From positions 10,950,501 to 11,014,500 of the forward strand of contig BSBM01000179.1 of NCBI GenBank assembly GCA_027924585.1: a DNA stretch of 64,000 nt, written 5' to 3'. The notes under the pieces are model-generated. The model searched no databases, was not told the origin of the DNA, and worked only from the letters and a program-made list of their open reading frames with translations. Each line of letters opens with the position of its first letter. Within the stretch, counting starts at the first letter, position 1. Source of the DNA: Larix kaempferi (lineage: Eukaryota; Streptophyta; Pinopsida; Pinales; Pinaceae). A program made the translations under genes and the position numbers. Below, piece by piece: positions 44,350-53,781 of the stretch.

Positions 44350-45540
44350 TGTTACACCCAAAATCTACACCTATGTAACCTCAGTGCCTAAATCCCTGAA
44401 GCCCAAGATCAAGCTAGTCATTTAGAGCAAGTTGATGGCATTTATCCACACTCCTAATTAGGTCGGTGCAGGTTGTCTTTGAGCAAAGTGCATCGGCATA
44501 GGTTTCCCTCATGCAACATGCGCCGAAGTCAGTTTCATGGGATAAAGGTAGCTTTCGAGTGAATTCTAGAAGTTGGATGAGGTGGATCCCTATCTCTAAC
44601 TCCTAGCTGAGCTGGCCTTCGGTTCCCTAACCTAATGGGAGGATCCCTTAACCCTCTCCCCATGATCCTCAACCTACTCTATCCACTTGGTCCTATAAAT
44701 ATGAGAGCCCTCTCTATCCCAAGGGAAGGAAGTCTATGCTACTCTTATGCTGGTGAAATTAGCTCAGTAGTTCAGCACCCTAGTCTTCGAGGTACCTACT
44801 TCTTTCTAGGAGCTTTGGTTTGGCTTGTCGGAAGGAGATTTCGACGTTGAGGCATCGGTTGTAATTAGGGATAATTTTAAGGACCCATACTTATTTAAAA
44901 TTGTATAAACCTTGGCGAATCTTACCAATTCTTAAAATGTCAACTATAAAATATTTGGCGATGTTTTTCTAAAATCATTTCAATTTCTAAGGATTTTATA
45001 TAGTTTATATAATAATATGGCAATTTTTAGAGTGAAAAAAGTTTACCCCATAAAAATTGGGTGAAATGGGGCTTCAAAAAATGCAAATTGGCGAATAGTT
45101 TTTTGGAAAAAAAAATGGAAAAATAGCCCATGGGCTAAATTTCGCCCCTAAAATTATCCTTGGTTGTAATCCTCTCTTATATTGTACTTCCCACTTTTTA
45201 TATAGTAATATAAATGATTTCCATAAATGTTATTGTGTTAATGATATTTATAGTTCACCTCCTCAACTGTTTACTTAGACTGGTTAGTGTTTAGGCATGT
45301 TTTACTGCTTGTATTGTTCCTATGTGTTTTGACAAGTCTTGCAGCCCCAGGTCTGACAACTGCAAGACTTGGAACAACAACGAGGAGAATGATCTACAAA
45401 ACTGAGGTGAGATGCTTAATTACTCGATCTCTAACTAGATATAGGAGAGTAGTTTCATATTATGTCTTATTTGTTCTAGACTTGCATTAAGCTAGAGATA
45501 TCACACCTTAAGTACGCTTTTGGTAGATTGTCTGATAACA
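44350..45540 (+). repeat. Element B 3' LTR (contains a MITE)
   Basis: TGTTACACCC to GATAACA, 1,191 bp. It is about 886 bp once the MITE and its 9-bp target duplication are removed, matching the rejoined 5' LTR. A TATA box lies at 44694-44701. It is followed by the TSD TAGGG at 45541-45545. By eye it differs from the 5' LTR at roughly 8-10% of positions, with many C/T and G/A differences. Confidence 0.93.
44866..45161. mobile_element. MITE of about 296 bp with 9-bp target duplication
   Basis: B's 3' LTR differs from its 5' LTR by this insert. It is flanked by the direct repeat GGTTGTAAT (44857-44865 and 45162-45170). Its ends are inverted: AGGGATAATTTTA at the left, and the complement of TAAAATTATCCTT at the right (reads AAGGATAATTTTA). 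It encodes nothing and is AT-rich. A 9-bp TSD fits a Mutator-like origin, although the terminal repeat is short for that class. Confidence 0.8.
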
Positions 45541-46413
45541 TAGGGCTTTTGAGGGTGATACCCTCTGATTCAGTTAAGACATATGCCCCTTTGGGGAGAC
45601 ATTTTTTAAATACATAAGGACCTGCCCATTTGGATACAAATTTATTGGGTCTTGGTTTGTTGTCTTTTTTGGTGTTGAAGAGAATAAAAAAGTCTCCCTC
45701 ACTGAAGATGCGATCTTAGACATGGAGGTCGTAGTGTGCTTTGGAGTGAACCTTCATGACCTCATTTTGTTGAAGTGATTCATGGCATTCTTCTTCGAGG
45801 TGTTCCAAAGTAAACAGCATTTGCTTGAGGTTGGGAGTATTAGGTAATAACTCTACAACAGATTGGAGGGTAGAGATTTGGAATTCTATGGGAAGGATGG
45901 ATTCTACTCCTTGGACAATGTGGAATGGGGTAAATCCTGTAGAGGTCATGACTGAGGTCTGATATTGCCAAATATATGGGAGTAACATGTGATTCCAATT
46001 AGTTTTTTTCTTATTTACTGTGCATTGGAGCATAGTTTTGAGAACTTTGTTCATAACTTCAACTTGGATGTTTTCCTAGGGATAGTAGGATGTTGAGAAT
46101 TCATGCTTAAAGGCTAACAACCGCAATAGTTATTCAAATGTCTCGTTACAGAAATGGGTGGCGTTATTACAGACCAATTGTTTGGGGACGCCAAAGCGAG
46201 AGATGATGTTATTAAAGAAGAAGCGTGCGGTAGTGATTCCTTTGCAATCAAGTGTGGGCATAACTTCACTTGGTAAAGTAGTCAATGGATACAATGATGT
46301 GGTGGTGGCCTTGTGCCGAAGTAGGCTGACACTCCATAAAATCAATTGCCCATTTGTAAAATAGGACACTTGTGATTACTAGATGGAGAGGGGTAAGTGG
46401 TGATGGTGTTTTG
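45541..46413 (-). pseudogene. Integrase core and C-terminal region of element F (fragment 2 of 3)
   Basis: Minus-strand remains of a Ty3/gypsy integrase core. Reading downward one sees WAIDFMEC (first catalytic Asp), then RFGVPKQLV and NNATHF, where the second catalytic Asp is replaced by Asn. Next comes the region around QVEVMNKVLKTM (catalytic Glu), then a C-terminal domain with GDFFILF and WAGPYVFKK. Stops and frameshifts break it near 46080-46130 and 46265. It is closely similar to the integrases of A and B, so F is probably an older Tat-like relative. Element B bounds it on the left at 45540. Element G bounds it on the right at 46414, and the TSD TTTTG (46409-46413) belongs to G. Confidence 0.8.
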
Positions 46414-47167
46414 TGTAAAATTAGTCACAGCAGATCTAATGAACAAGTAAATCAATCACAACAGATGAACATAGAAAATATGGTGCAAAACTGTGCAAAA
46501 CATGCCGCAGTGCACTCTATCCCAGAAAGGGTGAATGAATTACAATACAAACTGTTACAATGAACAGAGCAATTCGAATTGCCTAAGGAGGTCATTCGAA
46601 TCACTGAATGGAGTAGCTTGACTCAATCTAGGAGTCCTCATCAATCATCGGTGTTGCTCATCAATCACAACAAACAGTCATCCAGGTGTCAAGCTGAGTC
46701 TAACTGATCATAATAAATGTAACTGAAGTGTGTAGCACTGATATAGGATCTGGAGGCTCAGTGGGGGCGCATGGGAGGCTAACTGGAGTCAGAGCAAGTC
46801 ACCTAATCGAACTGGAGGTCAATCGGAGGTGAAACAGTCAGTCAGGAGTGAAATCGGAGTGAAATCAATCAGAATCGGAGCTAACTGAATGTAACTGGAG
46901 TGAATCTGCAGTGGTAGGTGAGCAAGTGCGCCCTTCTCAGTCAGTAGGTGAGAAGAGGGCGCCTTTCAGCTTAGGAGGGCTAAAACTCTGTGGAAAGTGG
47001 CTCCCGGGTGCTAGAAGAAGGTGGATAAGGTGCTGGAGGCATCAAACTGGTGACTGGACTGCATATCCTGAAATAGATCATGCAAGATCCTGAAGTAGAT
47101 ATGTATCCCGAAATAGATGATCCTGAAATAGATATGTATCCCGAAATAGATGATGGATATCCGAACA
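46414..47167 (-). repeat. Element G 3' LTR
   Basis: 754 bp, plus strand TGTAAAATTAGTCACAG to ATATCCGAACA. It holds a GAAATAGAT(C/G)AT tandem near 47070-47160 and a long hairpin at 46928-46962. All features recur at +5431 in the other LTR. Confidence 0.96.
46928..46962. repeat. GC-rich hairpin in G LTR
   Basis: GCGCCCTTCTCA (46928-46939) pairs with TGAGAAGAGGGCGC (46949-46962), a 12-bp stem with a 2-nt bulge and a 9-nt loop. Also present at 52359-52393. It could be an RNA structure in the LTR transcript. The role is unknown. Confidence 0.75.
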
Positions 47168-47180
47168 CCCCCCCTCAAGC
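47168..47180 (-). other. Polypurine tract of element G
   Basis: Minus strand GCTTGAGGGGGGG directly before the 3' LTR. A second copy of the core (CTTGAGGGGGGG) occurs at 47316-47327, between the PPT and the end of the coding frame. Confidence 0.85.
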
Positions 47181-47346
47181 TAGACTATGATGTGCCAACT
47201 AAAATAATGTGGGGCCCTGGTAACTAAGACCAAAGGTCACCCCAATACAATAATCCAAAAAAATGCTGAAAAATAAACTAAGTGAGGAAAGAGGGAAAAC
47301 CCAGTGGGAAGAAAGCCCCCCCTCAAGTCTAAAGCATAATAATGAA
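47181..47346 (-). other. Short 3' untranslated region of element G with second PPT-like tract
   Basis: 166 bp between the polyprotein stop and the PPT. Apart from the duplicated purine tract at 47316-47327 nothing is seen. Confidence 0.8.
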
Positions 47347-50300
47347 TCAATCTGTCTCCACCATGATGGAACTCACCCCCAACAGTGAACGGAGGTAAGA
47401 GAACTTCTTCTCAGTGAAGCTCTTGGTGAAGATGTCTGCAATTTGCTCATCAGTAGGGCAATATTGCAGAATGATGGTGCGGTCATGCACCAACTGTCGA
47501 ATGTAATGCATATGAATCTCAATGTGCTTGGTCCTCTGCCGCTGAACTGGATCTGTGGAGATCTTGATAGCACTTTGATTGTCACAAAATAGGACAGTCG
47601 AAGTAGTGCCACCAAAACCAAACTCGGAAAGAATACCCTGCAACCAAACTGCCTGAATGCAGGCATTGACTGCCCCTCGATACTCTGCCTCTGCTGAAGA
47701 AAGTGCAATGGCTGCTTGCTTTTTGCTGGACCAGCAAATAGCACCATGACCAATCATGAAAACATAACCGGAATTTGACTTCCGATCAATGCTATCACCT
47801 GCCCAATCTGAATCAGTAAAACCAATGAAATCTAGCTCAGAATCTGCAGCATAATGTATGCCAAACTGTCTCGTACCTTGCACATACTGCAAGATCCGCT
47901 TGGCTGCTCGCCAATGAAGCTCATGTGGATGCTGCATATATCTCGACACGGCACTCACGGCATATGAGATGTCAGGCCTAGAGTGTGTCAAATAAAGTAG
48001 TGAACCAATCAACTGTCGATACATACTGCAATCTGCAAGCGGTGTGGAATCTCCCTCCTCAAGACTGATTCCTGAGAGGAATGGGAACGGGGCTGCCTTA
48101 CATTCAGCCATATTAAACTTCAATAACAGGTCGGAAGCATATTTTTGCTGAGATATAGTGATCCCATCGAAATTTTGAGCTATCTCCAAGCCCAAAAAGT
48201 GACTCAGCAAGCCCAAATCGCTCATGTCAAAAGCTAGATTTAAGGCAGTTTTTAGCTTGTTTATTGAAGTAAGTGTGCTACCGGTAATAAGCAGATCATC
48301 AACATAAAGTACAATAACCAACAAATTACCTTTAACTCGATGAAGATAGACATTCGGATCAGATTTGCATCTTTGGAAATTCTGAGAAAGAAGGAAGGAG
48401 TCCATCTTTGCGTACCAAGCTCTTGGGGCCTGTTTTAACCCGTACAAAGACTTCTTCAATCTGCAAACCAATGATGGATCTGATGTATAACCCTCTGGCT
48501 GCTGCATATAGACCTCTTCAGCAAGGTCTCCATGTAAAAATGCACTCTTCACATCCATGTGATGCACCTCCCAGTGCTTGGATGCGGCAATAGCTAAAAC
48601 AAGGCGGATGGAATCCATCTTTGCAACCGGTGCAAAGGTCTCTGTGTAGTCCACTCCTTGGACTTGGGAAAAACCTTTTGCCACCAACCTTGCTTTATAT
48701 TTGCTGATAGTGCCATCAGCAGCAACTTTAGTACGGTAGACCCATTTACACTTCACTAATTTTCTTCCAGGTGGAAGAGAAACTAGCTCCCATGTATTGT
48801 TCTTTTGAAGAGAACTGTACTCTTCATCCATGGCATCTTTCCATCTCGGATCTCGATGGGCTGAATAATATGATTGGGGATCTGAACCAGCCATCAAATA
48901 ACAAATCTCAGGAAGAAATGGATCAGCAATAGAAAGAGCCATACCTGCCCTTTGAAAGTCTCCTCTTGTTCGTCTCGGATCAGCAGGATTTCCAAGACTA
49001 GAACCAGCAGATTGTAGAGTATTTTGGGCCCACTTTGGTAACTGAGGGAGATCTGAATGGTCGGATTCCGAACCTGATATGTCATTATCATCATATGCTG
49101 CTACAATATCAGAAATATCAGAACTCATACCTTCATTATCGCTGCTCGAATCTTCTTCTGGTGAAGGCGGTGAATCGGCAGTTTTCTCCTCAACTAGTTG
49201 CAATTCTTGAAGCGGTTCTTCAAACTGCACACTGCGCTCTATGAATATCTTTTTAGATCTGATATCCATGAGTTTATATGCTTTTGATTCTTCCCCATAT
49301 CCTATCAATATGCACTCGATACTTTGTGGATCCAAAGCTCGTCTCTTCTCAGAAGGAATTCTAGCCCATGCAGTAGAGCCAAAAACTCTCAAATTTGACA
49401 CATCCGGTTTGTGACCAAAGAATGCTTCGAAAGGAGTCATACCTTTCACGGATGAATGTGGAACTCGGTTCTGTATATATGCAGCAACATTGATTGCTTC
49501 AGCCCAAAGATTTGCAGCCAAACCTTTTGATTCAATCATGCATGTAGCCATCTCTTTCAGTGACCGGTTTTTCCTTTCCGCTACACCGTTCTGCTGGGGT
49601 GTGTAGGGAACTGTATGTTGGATCTTGATTCCGCTTTGGGCACAAAGTTGCAGCAACTCGGACTTGATATATTCCCCACCATTATCAGATCTAAGAGCTT
49701 TGATCTTGCTCTCAGTGGTGGTCTCAACAGAAGCCTTAAAATCCTTGAATTTTCCAAGCACTTCTGACTTGTTTTTGAGAAAGAATACCCATGTAAAGCG
49801 AGAATAATCATCAATAAATGTCAAAACATACCTTGAACCATTTAATGACATATGGGGCAGCGGACCGCTGATATCAGAATGGATCAATCCCAAAATAGTA
49901 GAGGCTCTGCTAGCCTTGCCGCGGTCGAATCTGTGCTCGGGGTGCTTCCCAATAATGCAACCGGAGCATATTCCCTTCGAGGAACGGAGTTGTGGAAGCC
50001 CATCAACCATGGATTTATTTGATAGCAGCAGCAAATACTTATAATTTAGATGTCCAAATCTTTCATGCCAAAGCCTACTAACCTCATTACCATGTGTGCG
50101 AAGAGCAGTGGGCTTTGCAAGCGGAATAAAGTGCGAAAACTCATAACATTTAGCAGTGTGGTTTGCCTTTCCAACTGCAACTAGTCTTCCACTTTTGATA
50201 TCAGAAATTTCAACTGTATTAGGGCTGAATGTGACTTTCTTTGGATCACCAGTATGTGTCATTTGATACACAGAAAGGAGATTCGAAGCTAAGGAAGGCA

Positions 50301-51624
50301 CATAGAGAACATTCTGAAAGCATCCATGATCTACATGAATCGTACCTTTGCCCTTTGAAGAAATTTTTGAGTCATCTCCCAAATGGATGGGGATGGAGCT
50401 GTTTGGATCGAATGAGGAAAAAGAATCAATATTTGCAGCCATATGATTTGATGCACCCGAATCTATCAAGAGAGTGGGCTTCGAAACCGTTGCCATGAGT
50501 GCTTGTCCTCTTTCATGATCGTCATTCCGATCCTTCTTCCTTGCACCGTCAGGAAGGGTTATGTTGTTCTTTTCCAAAAGGAGGGCCATTTGATCTATAG
50601 TCTTCTTCATACATGAACTTTCGGGATGAAAGCCACGGTTACAATAAGTACATTTAGATTTTTGGTTACCTTCTTTGCCCTTTTGCTTGGATTTCGAACT
50701 GGATGGTGCATCCGTTTGCTTGCCTTTGTCTTTTTGCTTGTGAGGCTCGAATTTGGGCTTCTCCTTCTTTAGCTTTCCTTTACCATTCGAAATCTTGGGT
50801 CCTTGAACAAATAGGGCTGAATCTTTGGAGCTTATGGACCCCATTTGAATCAACTTGTCATGCTCTTTCGTAACAGACTCAATGAAGGCATTCAAGGTAG
50901 GCATCTTCCAATTCGGGGTAGTTAGCCGACCGGAATTGAAAGTGGAGACAAATACCGAATAATCTTTCCCAAGCTTGCTTAGAATGGAGAGGATCAACTG
51001 TTTATCCTCTTTGATAACACCACTGTTCTTCAATTGCAAGTTCAAGTTCTTGAATTTTGTGAAGAATTCATTGATGCTCTCGAAATTCTCAGGATTAAGG
51101 CCAATCAATTCATTCTCTAATTGAAAAGCCCTAAGCTCATCCTGCTTGCCGAATAGTGTCTCAAGTTGCTCCCATATGGCTTTTGGAGTCTTCAATCCGC
51201 TGAGATGGAAGTGAAGATCCTTGGAGATGGAGAGACAAAGAAGACCGTAAGCTTCATCAAGCTTATTGTAGTGTTTGGTTCTTTCTGCCACATTGTTTGG
51301 CTCCAATTCAAGACCAAGAGTGACTCGGTAGTATCCTTTTGAACGTAATATGATCTCCATATCATCTTTCCAATCAAAATAATTGAATGGGGTGAGGATA
51401 GGCTTTGAAGAAGAGTATTCCATTGCTAGGAGCGAGTCAAATGATGAAGAAGAAGCTTGCATGCAGACTAGAGCGAATGGAATTGCTGTAGAAATGCTTG
51501 CATGCAGAAGGTAGCGAATGCAATTGGAGGAGACAATAAACCTGCAAATCACATAAAAACAACCACAATAAGGTCGAACAATCCACCCTTTGAGAGTTGC
51601 ATCACACCTGGGATTGGATTTCAA
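47347..51624 (-). CDS. Gag-Pol polyprotein of Copia element G (intact)
   Basis: Encodes all proteins for transposition. The frame opens at 51624, but the likely start is Met 55 (51462, MQASSSSFDSLL) or Met 68 (51423, MEYSSSKPILTPFNYFDWKD), because Copia Gag normally begins there. Domains, as residues of the full frame: Gag 68-300; zinc knuckle CTYCNRGFHPESSC about 320; protease DSGASNHM about 385; GAG-pre-integrase LWHERFGHLN about 515; integrase with HSDISGPLP, LRSDNGGEY and PQQNGVAERKN (complete DDE) about 575-760; RT with [22 protein letters not shown] and LYVDDLLITG about 975-1170; RNase H with FTDSDWAGD, SSAEAEYRGA, FCDNQSAIK about 1270-1400. No stop or frameshift. The length of about 1,360-1,425 residues is normal for Copia. 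Confidence 0.96.
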   Translation of the reverse strand: MKSNPRCDATLKGWIVRPYCGCFYVICRFIVSSNCIRYLLHASISTAIPFALVCMQASSSSFDSLLAMEYSSSKPILTPFNYFDWKDDMEIILRSKGYYRVTLGLELEPNNVAERTKHYNKLDEAYGLLCLSISKDLHFHLSGLKTPKAIWEQLETLFGKQDELRAFQLENELIGLNPENFESINEFFTKFKNLNLQLKNSGVIKEDKQLILSILSKLGKDYSVFVSTFNSGRLTTPNWKMPTLNAFIESVTKEHDKLIQMGSISSKDSALFVQGPKISNGKGKLKKEKPKFEPHKQKDKGKQTDAPSSSKSKQKGKEGNQKSKCTYCNRGFHPESSCMKKTIDQMALLLEKNNITLPDGARKKDRNDDHERGQALMATVSKPTLLIDSGASNHMAANIDSFSSFDPNSSIPIHLGDDSKISSKGKGTIHVDHGCFQNVLYVPSLASNLLSVYQMTHTGDPKKVTFSPNTVEISDIKSGRLVAVGKANHTAKCYEFSHFIPLAKPTALRTHGNEVSRLWHERFGHLNYKYLLLLSNKSMVDGLPQLRSSKGICSGCIIGKHPEHRFDRGKASRASTILGLIHSDISGPLPHMSLNGSRYVLTFIDDYSRFTWVFFLKNKSEVLGKFKDFKASVETTTESKIKALRSDNGGEYIKSELLQLCAQSGIKIQHTVPYTPQQNGVAERKNRSLKEMATCMIESKGLAANLWAEAINVAAYIQNRVPHSSVKGMTPFEAFFGHKPDVSNLRVFGSTAWARIPSEKRRALDPQSIECILIGYGEESKAYKLMDIRSKKIFIERSVQFEEPLQELQLVEEKTADSPPSPEEDSSSDNEGMSSDISDIVAAYDDNDISGSESDHSDLPQLPKWAQNTLQSAGSSLGNPADPRRTRGDFQRAGMALSIADPFLPEICYLMAGSDPQSYYSAHRDPRWKDAMDEEYSSLQKNNTWELVSLPPGRKLVKCKWVYRTKVAADGTISKYKARLVAKGFSQVQGVDYTETFAPVAKMDSIRLVLAIAASKHWEVHHMDVKSAFLHGDLAEEVYMQQPEGYTSDPSLVCRLKKSLYGLKQAPRAWYAKMDSFLLSQNFQRCKSDPNVYLHRVKGNLLVIVLYVDDLLITGSTLTSINKLKTALNLAFDMSDLGLLSHFLGLEIAQNFDGITISQQKYASDLLLKFNMAECKAAPFPFLSGISLEEGDSTPLADCSMYRQLIGSLLYLTHSRPDISYAVSAVSRYMQHPHELHWRAAKRILQYVQGTRQFGIHYAADSELDFIGFTDSDWAGDSIDRKSNSGYVFMIGHGAICWSSKKQAAIALSSAEAEYRGAVNACIQAVWLQGILSEFGFGGTTSTVLFCDNQSAIKISTDPVQRQRTKHIEIHMHYIRQLVHDRTIILQYCPTDEQIADIFTKSFTEKKFSYLRSLLGVSSIMVETD

Positions 51625-51830
51625 GCAATGTTGAATAGGTCCAATGTATCAGATCCAGGAATTATGTGGTAACTCAAGCTTCTGGAGTGGTATTGGAGTA
51701 TTTTTCAAGCTTTGCATGCACAGGAGCGAATGCCCTTGAGATATCTCATGCCAAACTTTTTGCAATTTTTAGCAATTCAGTCAAATCTTCTTGTATAAAC
51801 ACCTGTAGAAAAGAGATCTTGTCCCTGCAA
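51625..51830 (-). other. 5' untranslated region of element G
   Basis: About 200 bp between PBS and the open frame, or 370-410 bp if translation starts at Met 55 or Met 68. No other feature seen. Confidence 0.8.
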
Positions 51831-51844
51831 TGGCTCTGATACCA
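51831..51844 (-). other. Primer binding site of element G
   Basis: Minus strand TGGTATCAGAGCCA, an initiator methionine tRNA site abutting the 5' LTR with no gap. Confidence 0.95.
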
Positions 51845-52598
51845 TGTAAAATTAGTCACAGCAGATCTAATGAACAAGTAAATCAATCACAACAGATGAA
51901 CATAGAAAATATGGTGCAAAACTGTGCAAAACATGCCGCAGTGCACTCTATCCCAGAAAGGGTGAATGAATTACAATACAAACTGTTACAATGAACAGAG
52001 CAATTCGAATTGCCTAAGGAGGTCATTCGAATCACTGAATGGAGTAGCTTGACTCAATCTAGGAGTCCTCATCAATCATCGGTGTTGCTCATCAATCACA
52101 ACAAACAGTCATCCAGGTGTCAAGCTGAGTCTAACTGATCATAATAAATGTAACTGAAGTGTGTAGCACTGATATAGGATCTGGAGGCTCAGTGGGGGCG
52201 CATGGGAGGCTAACTGGAGTCAGAGCAAGTCACCTAATCGAACTGGAGGTCAATCGGAGGTGAAACAGTCAGTCAGGAGTGAAATCGGAGTGAAATCAAT
52301 CAGAATCGGAGCTAACTGAATGTAACTGGAGTGAATCTGCAGTGGTAGGTGAGCAAGTGCGCCCTTCTCAGTCAGTAGGTGAGAAGAGGGCGCCTTTCAG
52401 CTTAGGAGGGCTAAAACTCTGTGGAAAGTGGCTCCCGGGTGCTAGAAGAAGGTGGATAAGGTGCTGGAGGCATCAAACTGGTGACTGGACTGCATATCCT
52501 GAAATAGATCATGCAAGATCCTGAAGTAGATATGTATCCCGAAATAGATGATCCTGAAATAGATATGTATCCCGAAATAGATGATGGATATCCGAACA
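51845..52598 (-). repeat. Element G 5' LTR
   Basis: 754 bp, identical by eye to 46414-47167 (constant offset 5431). Followed by TSD TTTTG at 52599-52603. Confidence 0.96.
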
Positions 52599-52871
52599 TT
52601 TTGTAGGAAAATACCTGTCAATTTGCACATCGTTTGACTACCTAGACACAATAATTGAATACTGAAGGCCAAAAATAACCAACGTGTAATATTTTTTGTG
52701 TAGTGGTCAGGCCTGAGAGGTGGAATCCACATGCCCCACTATGACATTCATTGAGGACTTGTTCAACTTCCTCATGTGTTAAACAATAGTGGTGAATGGT
52801 GTCGATTCCATGATGGTACAAGATAACTACGATGAGGAGTATTGAGGTTCTTTATAATGGATAAGTCAACA
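52599..52871 (-). pseudogene. Integrase zinc-binding domain of element F (fragment 1 of 3)
   Basis: Minus-strand codons give the N-terminal HHCC region of a gypsy integrase: HYCLTHEEVEQVLNECHSG, then the GACGFHLSG and GYFWPSVF motifs that also occur in element B at about 31910-32040. The frame runs into G at 52598 and resumes at 46413 after G and its TSD (TTTTG, 52599-52603) are removed. One stop follows the FNYC motif. The upper end stops matching near 52865-52871, where element H begins, so the RT part of F should lie beyond H and outside the window. Confidence 0.75.
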
Positions 52872-53781
52872 TGTTGATGCCCCAAATATCACAGCATCAA
52901 GCAGAAAGGGATTCTCCCCGGTAGACTACCCAATTAGATTGTCCACCATTTGGTATGGGGAATCCGTCCGGTTAGCGGTTTCGACAACCATCAGATTTGC
53001 TTTCTTTTACACTAGTTATGGCCTGATCCACCATTCTTTTCTTTCTTATTGTTAAAATGATATGCAAGTTCCTAAGCTACTTTAATCTAAATGCAAAGCT
53101 TAAAACACATTTGTATCTAAAACTAAAATAAATTTAATCTATCCTTGCAAGGAGCAAAAGCTGCAAATATGAGTAATGTGCTGAAAGAAGCATCTATAGA
53201 TCAACAGATAGCCATTAAACCATGAAGATACAACTACAGCAAAAGGCAAAAGATATTAAAAGATAGCTTCTAATTTACATATAACGCATTCCATTACTCA
53301 TGTAGGAGAAAAAATCATTTGCACAGGAAACAGTAAGATCATTCAATACATAGAAATAATTCAAGACAACAAAGAAAGATCTCACTGTAGAATATGAAAG
53401 TCAAAGGAATAATCCAGCATGCATCCAACATCCATTTCCAAGCAAAAGACGTCATCTCCATGCTCTTATTAGGAAAAATTTATTTTCTTGGAGCAAGTGC
53501 AAGATAGCTCGTACAAGGTAAGAAAATCCCTTTCTTTGCAAAAAGTCTTTTACACTATTCCCTAAGCCACTATTTATATCTTTACAAAATGCCTCTTGGG
53601 CTACCACCTGGCTCTTACACTTGTCACTTCCAGACTTTTCCCAGAAATAACAACTCGTGGCCCTTTTCTTATAACAAAAATTTTCTTAAAAATAAAAAGA
53701 AGGACAGCTGTCTAGTGACCCTACGCTCTAAACACAAGGAAAATAGATCAAAATAAGAGCAACGCATTATGACCAACATGT
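52872..53781 (-). other. Probable 3' UTR and/or 3' LTR of element H
   Basis: No gene. It begins TGTTGATGCCCC next to the end of F. Pyrimidine-rich plus-strand stretches at 53034-53051 and 53495-53545 could be complements of a PPT, but without the partner LTR no boundary is sure. The rest is AT-rich. Confidence 0.45.

Larger units (their letters stand above)
2298..45540 (+). mobile_element. Element B: Tat-like Ty3/gypsy LTR retrotransposon, host of four nested insertions
   Basis: Both ends are defined: TGTTACACCC at 2298 and GATAACA at 45540, flanked by the 5-bp TSD TAGGG (2293-2297 and 45541-45545). Subtracting A, D, E and a MITE leaves about 15.6 kb. The order is LTR, PBS, leader, gag with a Gly/Pro-rich block, CCHC knuckle, protease, RT, RNase H, integrase, second RNase H, antisense PMD gene, PPT, LTR. 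Very large size, a second RNase H and an antisense extra ORF point to the Tat lineage. B is dead: RT has YLDN for YLDD, the second RNase H lacks two catalytic residues, and several frameshifts are present. The two LTRs differ by roughly 8-10% by eye. Confidence 0.93.
46414..52598 (-). mobile_element. Element G: intact, recently inserted Ty1/copia element
   Basis: 6,185 bp. Two 754-bp LTRs (46414-47167 and 51845-52598) with no difference that I can find, TSD TTTTG (46409-46413 and 52599-52603), PBS TGGTATCAGAGCCA and PPT in place. A single uninterrupted gag-pol frame has intact protease, integrase DDE, RT YVDD and RNase H residues. Everything needed for autonomous transposition appears present. 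It sits in the integrase pseudogene of F. Confidence 0.96.

Noticed and set aside
45716-46369. Integrase pieces taken as part of B
   Set aside because: Strand is opposite to B, they lie outside B's TSD, and their frame continues into 2258-2297 on the other side of B, so they belong to F.
46911-47168. Identical ORF pairs at 46911/52342 and 46980/52411
   Set aside because: They are the two identical LTRs of G and have no domain.
52915-52935. PBS-like sequence TGGGTAGTCTACCGGGGAGA on the minus strand
   Set aside because: It resembles the A/B primer sites, but only about 50 bp separate it from F and no LTR end fits beside it.
52872-53033. Complete short LTR of about 162 bp for H (TGTTGATG to CACCA, followed by a pyrimidine tract)
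   Set aside because: Possible, but terminal repeats fit poorly and no second copy is in the window. I left the boundary open.
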